From: Streptomyces solicavernae
GTDB lineage: Bacteria; Actinomycetota; Actinomycetes; Streptomycetales; Streptomycetaceae
Direction of reading: 5' to 3'
NCBI RefSeq assembly: GCF_029968095.1
Contig: NZ_JASCIR010000002.1
Coordinates: forward strand, 478,004 to 542,003
DNA length: 64,000 nucleotides
Part shown: one piece after another, positions 16,404-24,922 of the stretch
How the letters are laid out: each line of letters starts with the position of its first letter
Numbering within the stretch: the first letter of the stretch is position 1
Notes under the pieces: generated by a model
The model's database searches: none
The model's input: only the letters and a program-made list of their open reading frames with translations
What the model was told of the DNA's origin: nothing
Position numbers and translations under genes: made by a program

Positions 16404-17774
16404 GTGACCACCGATTCCGGCCTCCGCGCCCAGGCGCGGCGCCACCTCGGCCCGCACTTCACCCGCAAGGACGTCTGGCAGGACGCCGAGCTGCCCGTCT
16501 TCGTGCGCAGCGAGGGCTGCCACCTCTACGACGACCGTGGGCGGCGGTTCCTCGACGGCCTGGCGGGCCTGTTCTGCGTGAACATCGGCCACGGCCGCAG
16601 CGACATCGTGGCCGCCGCGAGCAAGCAGATGGAGACCCTGCCGTACTCCACCAACTGGGGCGCCGCCCACCCGCCGTCCATCGAAGCCGCCAGCCTGATA
16701 GCCGAGCTGGCGCCCGGCGACCTCGGGGTGACCTTCTTCGTCAACTCCGGCTCGGAGGCCGTCGAGACGGCCATCAAGTTCGCCCGCCAGTACCACAAGA
16801 GCCAGGGCAACCCCGAGCGCACCAAGATCATCAGCCGGGAGATGGCCTACCACGGCGTCACCCTCGGCGCCCTGTCGGTGACCGGCCTCCCGAAGATCCG
16901 CGACCCGTTCCTGCCGCTCCTTCCGGGCGTCCGCCACGTCCCCAACACCTTCGGCCGCACCGGCGACTGCGGCCCCGCCGCCGAGCTCGACTGCGTACGC
17001 GCGATCGAGCAGGCCATCCTCGAAGAGGGCCCGGAGACCGTCGCCGCGGTCTTCGCCGAGCCGGTGCAGAACGGCCGCGGCGCACTGGTCCCGCCGGACG
17101 GGTACTGGCGGGAGCTGCGCAGGATCTGCGACCGGTACGGCGTCCTGCTCGTCGCCGACGAGGTCATCTGCTCCTTCGGACGCCTCGGCCACTGGTTCGG
17201 CAGCGGCTACTTCGGCGTGGTGCCCGACATGGTCACCTTCGCCAAGGGCGCCACCTCGGGCTACGCCCCGCTGGGCGGCATGATCGCCCGGGAGCAGCTG
17301 GTCCAGGAGCTGTTCGACTCCCCGAAGGGCGGCACGTTCACCCATGGCGCGACCTGGGGCGGCCACCCGGTCTCCACCGCCGTCGCCGTCGCCAACATCA
17401 AGGCCATGCGCGACGAGGACGTCCTGGGCAACGTCTGCACCCTCGGCCCCGAACTCCGCGCGGGGCTTGAGGAGATCAAGAACCGCCACCGCGTCGTCAA
17501 GGACGTCCGCGGTATGGGCTTCTTCTACGCGATCGAGCTCATGGCCGACCGCGAGACGGACCGGGAACTCTCGGCGGAGCAGTCGGCGAAGATCCTGCGT
17601 GAGGTGCTCCCGGCGGCGTTCAAGAAGACCGGGGTCATCCTGCGCCCCGACGACCGCGGCGCCACGATGATCATGGTCTCGCCGCCGCTGGTGGCCGACC
17701 GCGCCGTGCTCGACGAGCTGCTCGCCGGCATCGACGTGATGGTCGGCGACGTACAGCGGAGTGTCAGCGCCTGA
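16404..17774 (+). CDS. tpa: Taurine--pyruvate aminotransferase
   Basis: 456 residues, class III PLP aminotransferase. It transfers the taurine amino group to pyruvate, giving sulfoacetaldehyde and alanine. Typical features are F-C-V-N-I-G-H-G-R, F-F-V-N-S-G-S-E-A-V-E-T-A-I-K (phosphate-binding), V-A-D-E-V-I-C-S-F-G-R and the Schiff-base lysine K281 in T-F-A-K-G-A-T-S-G-Y. Two of its neighbours (ald before it, xsc and pta 7-9 kb upstream) make Tpa a more specific call than generic omega-aminotransferase. GGAGGGGAGA precedes the GTG. A hairpin closes the ald-tpa unit. Confidence 0.92.
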   Translation: MTTDSGLRAQARRHLGPHFTRKDVWQDAELPVFVRSEGCHLYDDRGRRFLDGLAGLFCVNIGHGRSDIVAAASKQMETLPYSTNWGAAHPPSIEAASLIAELAPGDLGVTFFVNSGSEAVETAIKFARQYHKSQGNPERTKIISREMAYHGVTLGALSVTGLPKIRDPFLPLLPGVRHVPNTFGRTGDCGPAAELDCVRAIEQAILEEGPETVAAVFAEPVQNGRGALVPPDGYWRELRRICDRYGVLLVADEVICSFGRLGHWFGSGYFGVVPDMVTFAKGATSGYAPLGGMIAREQLVQELFDSPKGGTFTHGATWGGHPVSTAVAVANIKAMRDEDVLGNVCTLGPELRAGLEEIKNRHRVVKDVRGMGFFYAIELMADRETDRELSAEQSAKILREVLPAAFKKTGVILRPDDRGATMIMVSPPLVADRAVLDELLAGIDVMVGDVQRSVSA

Positions 17775-17788
17775 GGCGCAAAGCGGGC

Positions 17789-17815
17789 GGGTCCGGTCCG
17801 AGAGGGACCGGACCC
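17789..17815 (+). terminator. Terminator hairpin after tpa
   Basis: An 11-bp perfect stem (GGGTCCGGTCC with its complement) with a 5-base loop lies 15 bp after the tpa stop. Confidence 0.8.
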
Positions 17816-18160
17816 GTCGTGGGGCGCCGGCGGGCGAATTCGCGCTGTACGGCCCCCGGGGAGTACCGCTCCCGGGTGTGGCATTTCCGCGCCCCGGTAC
17901 CGCTGGAAATTCCGGCCCACCCTTTTTCATGCATTGCCCAACTTTCTCGATGCCCGTCGCGCACCCGCGCGCGCACGGGCGATCGGCATTTCCATGAAAT
18001 CCCGAACTGGCACCCCTAGTAGGTCCAGAACTGGAGCTTTCCCCGCAATGCGGGGAGCGGCCATCATCCCGGCACTGCTGATTTTCCGCGGCGGCTTACC
18101 CGAGCATTCCGGCCGGGGTGGTACCGCAGCGCCGCGATTCCTGAACGAAATGGGTTACCT
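17816..18160. promoter_or_regulatory. Leader/promoter region of the APC permease (no gene seen)
   Basis: 345 bp without a supportable gene. GAACTGG occurs twice in direct orientation (near 18004 and 18028), separated by CACCCCTAGTAGGTCCA. A compact hairpin CCCCGC-AAT-GCGGGG lies at 18041-18055. These could be an operator and a leader stem for the downstream permease; no known riboswitch was recognised. Confidence 0.4.
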
Positions 18161-19666
18161 GTGGGAGAGAACAAACTCGTGGACGGCGAAAAGCCCGAGC
18201 AGGGCGAGACAGCCGGACTGCGCAGCGAGCTCAAACAGAGGCATATGACGCTCATCGCCCTCGGCGGGGTGATCGGAGCCGGCCTCTTCGTCGGCAGCGG
18301 CGTCGTCATCCAGGAGACCGGCCCGGCAGCGATCATCTCGTTCGTCCTGGCCGGCGGCCTCGTCATCCTGGTGATGCGGATGCTCGGCGAGATGGCGGTC
18401 GCCCGCCCCTCCGCGGGCTCCTTCTACGAGTACGCGCGGCTCGCCCTCGGCCCCTGGGGCGGCTTCACCATCGGCTGGCTGTACTGGTACTTCTGGGTCA
18501 ACGTGGTCGCGCTGGAAGCGGTGGCCGGCGCCACCCAGATCCACGCCTGGCTCCCGGGCGTGCCGCTGTGGGCCATCAGCCTCGGCCTGATGCTGCTGCT
18601 CACCGCGGTCAACATGTTCTCGGTGAAGTCGTTCGGCGAGTTCGAGTACTGGTTCTCGTCCATCAAGGTCGCCGCGATCAGCGTGTTCCTCATCCTGGGC
18701 CTGGTCTTCGTCGTCGGCCTGTGGCCCGGAGCGCACGCGGACGTCGGCAACCTGACGGCACATGAGGGCTTCGCCCCGCACGGCATCGGGCCCGTGCTCA
18801 CCTCGGTCATCCCGGCGGTCGGCTTCTTCACCGGCGCCGAGATCGCGGCCCTCGCGGCGGCCGAGTCCAAGGAGCCGGGGCGCAACGTCGCCAGGGCCAC
18901 CCGCTCGGTCGTCCTGCGCGTGCTGCTCTTCTACGTCGGCTCGATCTTCCTCGTCGTCGCCATCGTGCCGTGGAACGACGGCAGCATCACCGACGGGCCG
19001 TACATCTCCGCCCTCCAGCACATCGGGATCCCCTACGCCGGAACCCTGATGCGCATCCTCGTCCTCGTCGCCGTGCTGTCCTCCCTCAACGCCGGCCTCT
19101 ACAGCGCCTCGCGCATCGTCTTCGCCCTCACCCGGCACCGCGACGCGCCGAGCGGCCTGACGAAGCTCAGCCGACGCGGTGTGCCGCAGCGCGCGATCCT
19201 GCTCGCCACCGTGCTCGGTTACGTCTCCGTGGTCTTCGCCTACGTGTCGCCCGACACCGTGTTCTCCTTCATCGTCCACTCCTACGGAGCGGTGGCGCTG
19301 TTCGTCTACCTGCTCGTCGCGCTGTCCCAACTGCGCCTGCGCCGCCGCCTGGAGCGGGAGGACCCGGGGGCGCTCACCCTGAAGATGTGGGGCTACCCGT
19401 ATCTGAGCTGGTTCACGGTCGCCGCCATGGCCCTGGTCATCCTCACCATGGCGGTGCTGCCCTCGACCCGCCTCGACTTCGGCACCAGCCTCCTGACGCT
19501 CCTCACGGTCCTCGGCGCGTACGGCGTGATCCGCCTGCGCCGCCGAGCCGCCGACGGGCCCGCCCCGACGCCGCCGTCCGGCGGACCGCGGCCCACCCCG
19601 CTGCCGGGCCCGGCCGGACCGCCCGCCGACTCCCAGCGGCCACCGGTCCCGGCCCGGGAGCAGTGA
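18161..19666 (+). CDS. APC-superfamily amino acid permease (AAT/GabP-like)
   Basis: 501 residues with twelve predicted hydrophobic segments. The family hallmark I-A-L-G-G-V-I-G-A-G-L-F-V-G-S-G opens TM1 (residues about 31-46), and the TM6-8 region has P-A-V-G-F-F-T-G-A-E-I and E-S-K-E-P-G-R-N. The C-terminal roughly 40 residues are Pro-rich and cytoplasmic. Located directly after tpa on the same strand but with its own leader, it is the only transporter adjacent to the taurine core; uptake of taurine or cycling of alanine is inferred. GABA/amino acid permease is the safe family call. The GTG start lacks a strong ribosome site. Confidence 0.82.
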   Translation: MGENKLVDGEKPEQGETAGLRSELKQRHMTLIALGGVIGAGLFVGSGVVIQETGPAAIISFVLAGGLVILVMRMLGEMAVARPSAGSFYEYARLALGPWGGFTIGWLYWYFWVNVVALEAVAGATQIHAWLPGVPLWAISLGLMLLLTAVNMFSVKSFGEFEYWFSSIKVAAISVFLILGLVFVVGLWPGAHADVGNLTAHEGFAPHGIGPVLTSVIPAVGFFTGAEIAALAAAESKEPGRNVARATRSVVLRVLLFYVGSIFLVVAIVPWNDGSITDGPYISALQHIGIPYAGTLMRILVLVAVLSSLNAGLYSASRIVFALTRHRDAPSGLTKLSRRGVPQRAILLATVLGYVSVVFAYVSPDTVFSFIVHSYGAVALFVYLLVALSQLRLRRRLEREDPGALTLKMWGYPYLSWFTVAAMALVILTMAVLPSTRLDFGTSLLTLLTVLGAYGVIRLRRRAADGPAPTPPSGGPRPTPLPGPAGPPADSQRPPVPAREQ

Positions 19667-19692
19667 GGGAGCCGTCGCGCAGTCCCTGGCCC

Positions 19693-19720
19693 GAGGGGCG
19701 GTCCGGACAGGCCGCCCCTC
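19693..19720. terminator. Bidirectional terminator between permease and PucR gene
   Basis: A 9-bp stem, GAGGGGCGG with CCGCCCCTC, and a 10-base loop lie between convergent genes. The right arm overlaps the stop codon of the minus-strand PucR gene. Confidence 0.7.
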
Positions 19721-21224
19721 ACACCCCCTCCCGCCAGACCCGCAGCGCCAGATGGAGCGGCAGCGCGCGAGGGGTGCCCGTCGGGTCGCCGCCGAGGAGG
19801 TCGAAGGCGCGTTGCAGGCGGGCGTAGAGGGACTGCCGCTGCAGATGCAGGTCGGCCGCCGTACGGGTCTTGTTGAAGCCGGAGTCGAAGTACGCGCTCA
19901 GCGTGGTGAGCAGTACGTCGCGCTCCTCGTCGCGCAACGTCAGCAGCAGCCCCAGCTGTTCGCGTACGAGCTGCTCCGCCGGAGTGCGGAACGCGTCGTC
20001 GAGCAGCAGCCGCTCCACGCCCCGCTCGGTCGCGTCGGCGACGCCGCCGGCGAACGCGCCGCCCGGCCGCGGCAGGCACTCCGTCGCCGCACGCAACGAG
20101 GCCGCGGCGTCGGCCAGTTCGGGCAGTGCGGGGCCGACCGCGACCGCCGTACGGTCGTCGGCGCACCACTCGCGGAGCGCCGCGATCAGGCGGGGCCGGA
20201 CGCCGCTCGCGGCGCGGTGCGGGGCACGCAGGGAAACCAGCGCGTGCACGGCGAGCGGGGACGGCATGTCGACCGCGGCCCGCCCGTGCAGGGCGAGCAC
20301 GGCGTCCAGGCCCCGGAGCGCGGCCGGGGTCCGGGCCGCCCGCACCGCGACCGCCACCACCGGGGCGTCGGGCGGGAAGCCGAGTGACGCGCCGAGGCGG
20401 CGGATGCGCTGCGGCTGGGCGCTGCCGCCCGCGGCAAGCCGGACCAGCTCGCTCGCGGCCAGCTCCCGCGCGCCGGGCGGGCGGGTGCGCAGCAGCGCCA
20501 GCTGCAGGGCCTCTACCGCCCGGTCCTGAGCCAGTTCGAGCAGGGCGACATCGGCCTCGGCGTCCGGGTAGAGCACCAGCGTGGCCGTGGGCACCCCGCG
20601 GATCGCCAGCGGCGCCGCAAGTCCGCCCCCGGAGTCCGGCAGTTCGAGCTCCGGACGGCCCTCGGGGCTGCTCGTCGCGATCACCCGGCCGACGGCGTCG
20701 AACAGCGCCGCTCCGGCCGCCACATGCCGTACGAGGGTGTCCAGGACCTCCTGCACGCCACCGCCGTCGGCGAGGCTCCCGGACATCGCGTGGGACAGCA
20801 CCCCGGCGGACCGCAGCCGCACCACGGAGTCGTCCACCAGGCTCGCGTTGATCACCTCGGCGACCTCCACGAACGGGACGACCCGCCGCAGCTCGACCAC
20901 CGGGAAGCCGAGGGCGGACGCCTCGGCGAGCAGTGCGGGCGGTACGGCGGACAGCTCCCCGCCGGTCTCGATCGCGACGCCCGCCACCGCGCGCTCCGCC
21001 AGACTCCTTGCGTAGGACCGCAGTTGGTCCTCGCTCGCGTGCGCCAGCGTGGTGCCGCCGGTGAGCAGCAGCTCGCCGCCGCGCAGCAGCGGCGCGATCG
21101 CGAGCACCTCGCTGGAGTGGATCCAGCGCACGGCCCGCTCCAGACCCTCCGAGCCCGTGAGGACCCGCGGCCTGGCAGGGGCGAGGCTGGGATGGGCAAG
21201 GACTCGCGACACTGTCATCCGCAT
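19719..21224 (-). CDS. PucR-family transcriptional regulator
   Basis: 501 residues from the ATG at 21224 (M-R-M-T-V-S-R-V-L); an ATG at 21218 is an alternative. The N-terminal purine-catabolism PucR domain (V-L-T-G-S-E-G-L-E-R-A-V-R-W-I-H-S-S-E) is followed by a GGDEF-like middle region. The C-terminal PucR helix-turn-helix is Y-F-D-S-G-F-N-K-T-R-T-A-A-D-L-H-L-Q-R-Q-S-L-Y. PucR proteins regulate purine, allantoin and amino-compound catabolism. It is divergent from the NCS1 permease/deacetylase pair, which is its likely target. The effector is unknown. Confidence 0.87.
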   Translation of the reverse strand: MRMTVSRVLAHPSLAPARPRVLTGSEGLERAVRWIHSSEVLAIAPLLRGGELLLTGGTTLAHASEDQLRSYARSLAERAVAGVAIETGGELSAVPPALLAEASALGFPVVELRRVVPFVEVAEVINASLVDDSVVRLRSAGVLSHAMSGSLADGGGVQEVLDTLVRHVAAGAALFDAVGRVIATSSPEGRPELELPDSGGGLAAPLAIRGVPTATLVLYPDAEADVALLELAQDRAVEALQLALLRTRPPGARELAASELVRLAAGGSAQPQRIRRLGASLGFPPDAPVVAVAVRAARTPAALRGLDAVLALHGRAAVDMPSPLAVHALVSLRAPHRAASGVRPRLIAALREWCADDRTAVAVGPALPELADAAASLRAATECLPRPGGAFAGGVADATERGVERLLLDDAFRTPAEQLVREQLGLLLTLRDEERDVLLTTLSAYFDSGFNKTRTAADLHLQRQSLYARLQRAFDLLGGDPTGTPRALPLHLALRVWREGV

Positions 21225-21376
21225 GACGATTTGTGTACCACTTCCCGCCGTCTGTGCGACAGATCGTGCGTTGGCCTCTGTGACGTGCGACACCAGGATG
21301 GCTCGGCAAGCAGGGCGAACCCGGCCGTCCGCCCGGCCACCTCCGTTGGGAGCCAGCCCCCGTTGGGAGTCAACTG

Positions 21377-22990
21377 ATGTCAGCGTCCCCGCCCCCTCAG
21401 CCTCCTCGGCCTCCTCAGCCGTCTCGACCACAACCGTCCCCGCCGTCCACCGCCCATGACGTCGAGGGCACGCTGCAGCCCGTACCGGAGAGCGCGCGGA
21501 CCGCCAGCGTGTCCGGGCAGTTCTGGATCTGGTGCGGGGCCAATATCGCGCCCATCAACTGGGTGCTCGGCGCGCTCGGCGTGCACCTCGGCCTCGGGCT
21601 CGCCGACACGCTGATCGTCCTCGTCGTGGGCAACCTCATCGGCATGGCGTTCTTCGGCGTGTTCGTCCTCATGGGGCAGCGCACCGGAGTGACCGGCATG
21701 GTCCTCGGCCGGGCCGCCTTCGGGCGCCGTGGCAACTATCTGCCCGCCGCCATTCAGGCGCTGCTCGCCGTCGGCTGGTGCTCGGTCAACACGTGGATCA
21801 TCCTCGACCTGGTCATGGCGCTGCTCGGCCGGCTCGGCGTGGTCGACCCGCTCCAGGCCAACCACGCCTGGAAGATCGGGGTGGCCGCCCTGATCATGGG
21901 CATCCAGGTGGTCATCTCCTGGGTCGGCTACCGCGCGATCTCCGCCTTCGAGCGCTGGACGGTGCCGCCCACCATCGTGGTCCTGGTGGCGATGTCGGTG
22001 GCCGCGTGGTTCTTCCTCGACATCGACTGGTCGTACGCGGGACCGCCCGGCCAGGTCCTCACCGGCCCGGACCGGTTCGCCGCGATGACGGCCGTGATGA
22101 CAGCGATCGGCATCGGCTGGGGCATCACCTGGTTCACGTACGCCGCCGACTACTCGCGCTTCGTCAGCCGCAGCATGCCCCGGCGCAAGCTGTATCTGGC
22201 CAGCACGCTCGGCCAGTTCGTGCCCGTCGTCTGGCTCGGCGTTCTCGGCGCGACGCTCGCCACGAAGAACGGCGACGTCGACCCGGGTCGGCTGATCGTG
22301 GAGAACTTCGGCGCCCTTGCCGTACCCGTGCTGCTGCTCGTCCTGCACGGGCCGATCGCCACCAACATCCTGAACATCTACACCTTCACCGTCGCCGCCC
22401 AGGCCCTCGACATCAAGGTGCACCGGCGCACCCTGAGCAGCGTCGTCGGGGTCCTCTCCATGGCCGTCGTGGTCTTCTTCGTCTACCAGTCCGACTTCGC
22501 CGCCATCCTCGACACCTGGCTGATCGGCCTGGTCGCCTGGGTCTCCGCCTGGGGCGGCATCATGCTCGTCCACTACGGCCGCATCGACCGCGGCACGGCG
22601 GGCGTCGAGCGCCTCTTCGACCCCGTGGGCTCCCGCCGGCTGCCCGACGTCAACGGGGCGGGCCTCACCGCCTTCGCCGCCGGTGTCTTCGCCACCTGGC
22701 TCTTCATGTACGGGCTGATCCCGCCGTTCCAGGGCCCGGCCGCCGTCGCCCTCGGCGGCGTCGACCTGTCCTGGCTGGCCGGCGGCCTCACCAGCGCGGG
22801 GGTGTACGCGGTACTCGGGCCGCGCGCCGCCCGCCGCACCTCGACTCCGGCTCCGACTCCGGCTCCGAGTGCGGCTCCGACTCCGGCTCCCGCTCCAGCT
22901 CCGACCCCGGCTCCGACCCCGGCTCCGAAGGCTGCCGCCCCCTCTCCCGCCGCACCGGAAAGGCTCGACGATGAACTTCCCCTGGCCTGA
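21377..22990 (+). CDS. NCS1-family (purine/cytosine/hydantoin-type) permease
   Basis: 537 residues with about twelve TM helices. The first TM region F-W-I-W-C-G-A-N-I-A-P-I-N-W is an NCS1 hallmark, as are G-R-R-G-N-Y-L-P-A and W-F-T-Y-A-A-D-Y-S-R-F. NCS1 carriers import nucleobases, allantoin, hydantoins and related ring ureides with Na+ or H+. The N-terminus is a Pro-rich tail, and the C-terminus is a Pro-Ala repeat (P-A-P-T-P-A-P) encoded by a CCGGCTCCGACT-type hexamer repeat. The last 20 bp overlap the start of the deacetylase gene, so the two are coupled. The substrate is inferred to be the compound processed by that hydrolase. Confidence 0.85.
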   Translation: MSASPPPQPPRPPQPSRPQPSPPSTAHDVEGTLQPVPESARTASVSGQFWIWCGANIAPINWVLGALGVHLGLGLADTLIVLVVGNLIGMAFFGVFVLMGQRTGVTGMVLGRAAFGRRGNYLPAAIQALLAVGWCSVNTWIILDLVMALLGRLGVVDPLQANHAWKIGVAALIMGIQVVISWVGYRAISAFERWTVPPTIVVLVAMSVAAWFFLDIDWSYAGPPGQVLTGPDRFAAMTAVMTAIGIGWGITWFTYAADYSRFVSRSMPRRKLYLASTLGQFVPVVWLGVLGATLATKNGDVDPGRLIVENFGALAVPVLLLVLHGPIATNILNIYTFTVAAQALDIKVHRRTLSSVVGVLSMAVVVFFVYQSDFAAILDTWLIGLVAWVSAWGGIMLVHYGRIDRGTAGVERLFDPVGSRRLPDVNGAGLTAFAAGVFATWLFMYGLIPPFQGPAAVALGGVDLSWLAGGLTSAGVYAVLGPRAARRTSTPAPTPAPSAAPTPAPAPAPTPAPTPAPKAAAPSPAAPERLDDELPLA

Positions 22991-23861
22991 GGGCCGCCGC
23001 GCCGCCGCCGCGTTCACCTTCGACGTGGACGCCGAGTCCTGCGTCCTCGCCCACGACCCGGCGGCCTCATCCCGGATGTCCCTGATGTCCCATCAGGCGT
23101 ACGGGCCGCGCGTCGGCGTCCCCCGGCTGCTGCGGCTGCTGCGGCGCCTCGACGTACGGGCCACCTTCTTCGTCCCGGGCTTCACCGCCGACACCTACCC
23201 CGACCTGGTGCGGACGATCGTCGACGACGGCCACGAGGTCGCCCACCACGGCTACCTCCACGAGCCGATGCGCGGCATCGACGCGGCGACGGAGGCGGAG
23301 TACCTGGATCGCGGCCTGGAGGCCCTGGACCGGGCCGGCGCCCGCCCGGTCGGCTACCGGGCCCCGTGGTGGGAGATGAACTGGCACACCCCCGACCTGC
23401 TCATCGAGCGCGGCTTCGGCTACGACTCCAGCCTCCTCGACGGCGACGTCCCCTACCGCCTGCACGGCAGTGCCGAGCCCGGCGACCTGGTCGAGATACC
23501 CGTCGACTGGAGCCTCGACGACTGGGAGCAGTACGCCTTCTACCCGGGCTGGACCGGCAGCGGCGTGATCGAGAGCCCGCGCAAGGCGCACGAGATGTGG
23601 CTGCTCGAAGCGGAGGCGCAGCACGCCGAGGGCGGCTGCTTCGTCCTCACCAACCACCCGTTCCTCTCCGGCCGTCCCGCCCGCGCCGCCGCCCTGGAAC
23701 GGCTGATCGCCGACGTCCGCGCCCTCGACGGCATGTGGGTCACCACGCTCGCCGAGATCGCCGCCCACACGGCACGCACGGTCACCGAGATCCGGCGAGT
23801 CGAGCGCGTCGAGGTACCCGAGAAGTACGCGCCGCGGCCCACGGACCCGACCGCCGACTGA
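22971..23861 (+). CDS. Polysaccharide-deacetylase-fold hydrolase (NodB/PuuE allantoinase-like)
   Basis: 296 residues from the ATG at 22971, inside the end of the permease gene. NodB-fold motifs are visible: motif 1 F-T-F-D-V-D-A-E, motif 2 H-H-G-Y-L-H-E (metal His pair), motif 3 G-Y-R-A-P-W-W-E-M, and a late L-T-N-H-P-F-L-S-G-R. No signal peptide is present, so the protein is cytoplasmic and a cell-wall substrate is unlikely. Intracellular members of this fold hydrolyse cyclic ureides and imides (PuuE allantoinase, imidases). Coupling to an NCS1 permease and proximity to creatinase suggest a ring-opening amidohydrolase. The exact substrate is unproven. Confidence 0.82.
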   Translation: MNFPWPEGRRAAAAFTFDVDAESCVLAHDPAASSRMSLMSHQAYGPRVGVPRLLRLLRRLDVRATFFVPGFTADTYPDLVRTIVDDGHEVAHHGYLHEPMRGIDAATEAEYLDRGLEALDRAGARPVGYRAPWWEMNWHTPDLLIERGFGYDSSLLDGDVPYRLHGSAEPGDLVEIPVDWSLDDWEQYAFYPGWTGSGVIESPRKAHEMWLLEAEAQHAEGGCFVLTNHPFLSGRPARAAALERLIADVRALDGMWVTTLAEIAAHTARTVTEIRRVERVEVPEKYAPRPTDPTAD

Positions 23862-23874
23862 GACTGCCGGAACG

Positions 23875-23956
23875 CGACAACTCCCGAAACACGACAACCC
23901 CCGAAACACGACAACCCCCGAACACGACAACCCCCGAACACGACAACTCCCGTACC
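23875..23956. repeat. 16-17-bp tandem repeat, five copies
   Basis: Units CGACAACYCCCGAAACA or CGACAACCCCCGAACA run directly into the left arm of the terminator that follows, so the last copy doubles as a stem arm. Confidence 0.85.
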
Positions 23957-23979
23957 ACGCACAGCGGTACGGGAGTTGT
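23943..23979. terminator. Bidirectional terminator hairpin
   Basis: A perfect 14-bp stem (ACAACTCCCGTACC with its complement) with a 9-base loop lies between the convergent hydrolase and IclR genes. Confidence 0.85.
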
Positions 23980-24008
23980 GCCGTGCCCTCGGCCGGTGTC
24001 GGGCGCCG

Positions 24009-24827
24009 TCAGTCCGTGTCCTGCCCCGGCCGGTGCCCGCCCAGCCGCCGCGTCACCTGGTCCGCCGCCTCGCGCGCGGCCTCGCCGAGGATCGGCAGCT
24101 GGTCGGGGGAGACCCGGAAGCGCGGCGCGGAGACGAGCACGGTGGCGGCCACGTCGCCCCGGTGGTCGAAGACCGGCGCGGCCACGCCGACCTCCTGCAG
24201 CGAGGTCTCCCCGTAGTTGGCGGCGTACCCCCGCTCGCGCACCTCGTCGAGCCGCGCCAGGTACGCGTCGAGCGCCGCGTCGTCCGTGCCCGGGAGGACC
24301 AGGGCGCCGCCGGTCAGCAGGGATCGCGCGGCGGGGGCGGGCAGTTGGGCGAGGAAGACCTGGACGGACGAGCTGGCCGCGGTGGTGTAGCGGGTGCCGA
24401 GCGGGGTGGTGTGCTTGACCTCGTGGTGGCTGGGCACCTGCTCGACGCAGACCGCCTCCGACCCGTTCCACAGCATCAGCGCCGCGGTCTCGCCCGTACG
24501 GCGGCTCAGCTCCCGCAGCACCGGGTGCGCGACCCTTCGTACGTCGAGGTCGGCGAGGAGCGGTCCCGCCATGGCGATGACGCCGAGGCCGAGGCGGAAG
24601 CGCCGGGTCTCCGGGTCCCGTTCGACGAGGCCGTCGAGCTCCAGGGTGGCGAGGATGCGGGAGACGGTGCTCTTGTGCAGGCCGACCCGTGCGGCGATCT
24701 CGGTGACGCCGAGCAGCGGTTCGTCCGCGCTGAAGCTGAGCAGTACGGAGATGCCGTTGTGGAGCACGGAGATGCCGCGGTTCTCGCCCGCGCCGTCGGT
24801 CGTCTTGTCCGTCTGAGTGTCTGCCAT
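24009..24827 (-). CDS. IclR-family transcriptional regulator of the creatinase region
   Basis: 272 residues from the ATG at 24827 (M-A-D-T-Q-T-D-K); an upstream ATG at 24848 would add seven residues. The wHTH is L-G-V-T-E-I-A-A-R-V-G-L-H-K-S-T-V-S-R-I-L, followed by the IclR effector domain (Y-T-T-A-A-S-S-S-V-Q-V-F-L; G-Y-A-A-N-Y-G-E). It ends convergent to the hydrolase gene and lies about 95 bp downstream of creatinase on the same strand, so it is probably transcribed with or near the creatinase gene that it may control. Confidence 0.85.
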   Translation of the reverse strand: MADTQTDKTTDGAGENRGISVLHNGISVLLSFSADEPLLGVTEIAARVGLHKSTVSRILATLELDGLVERDPETRRFRLGLGVIAMAGPLLADLDVRRVAHPVLRELSRRTGETAALMLWNGSEAVCVEQVPSHHEVKHTTPLGTRYTTAASSSVQVFLAQLPAPAARSLLTGGALVLPGTDDAALDAYLARLDEVRERGYAANYGETSLQEVGVAAPVFDHRGDVAATVLVSAPRFRVSPDQLPILGEAAREAADQVTRRLGGHRPGQDTD

Positions 24828-24922
24828 GGTGCGCCCATCCTGCCGCATGGTCGTACGCGCGATGCCGCACCGTCCGTTCGGGACGATGCGGCACCGCGCG
24901 CTCAGTGGTCACCGGTCAGGCG

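Noticed and set aside
18041..18055. Riboswitch in the APC permease leader
   Set aside because: Only one short stem is visible; no conserved riboswitch core could be recognised.
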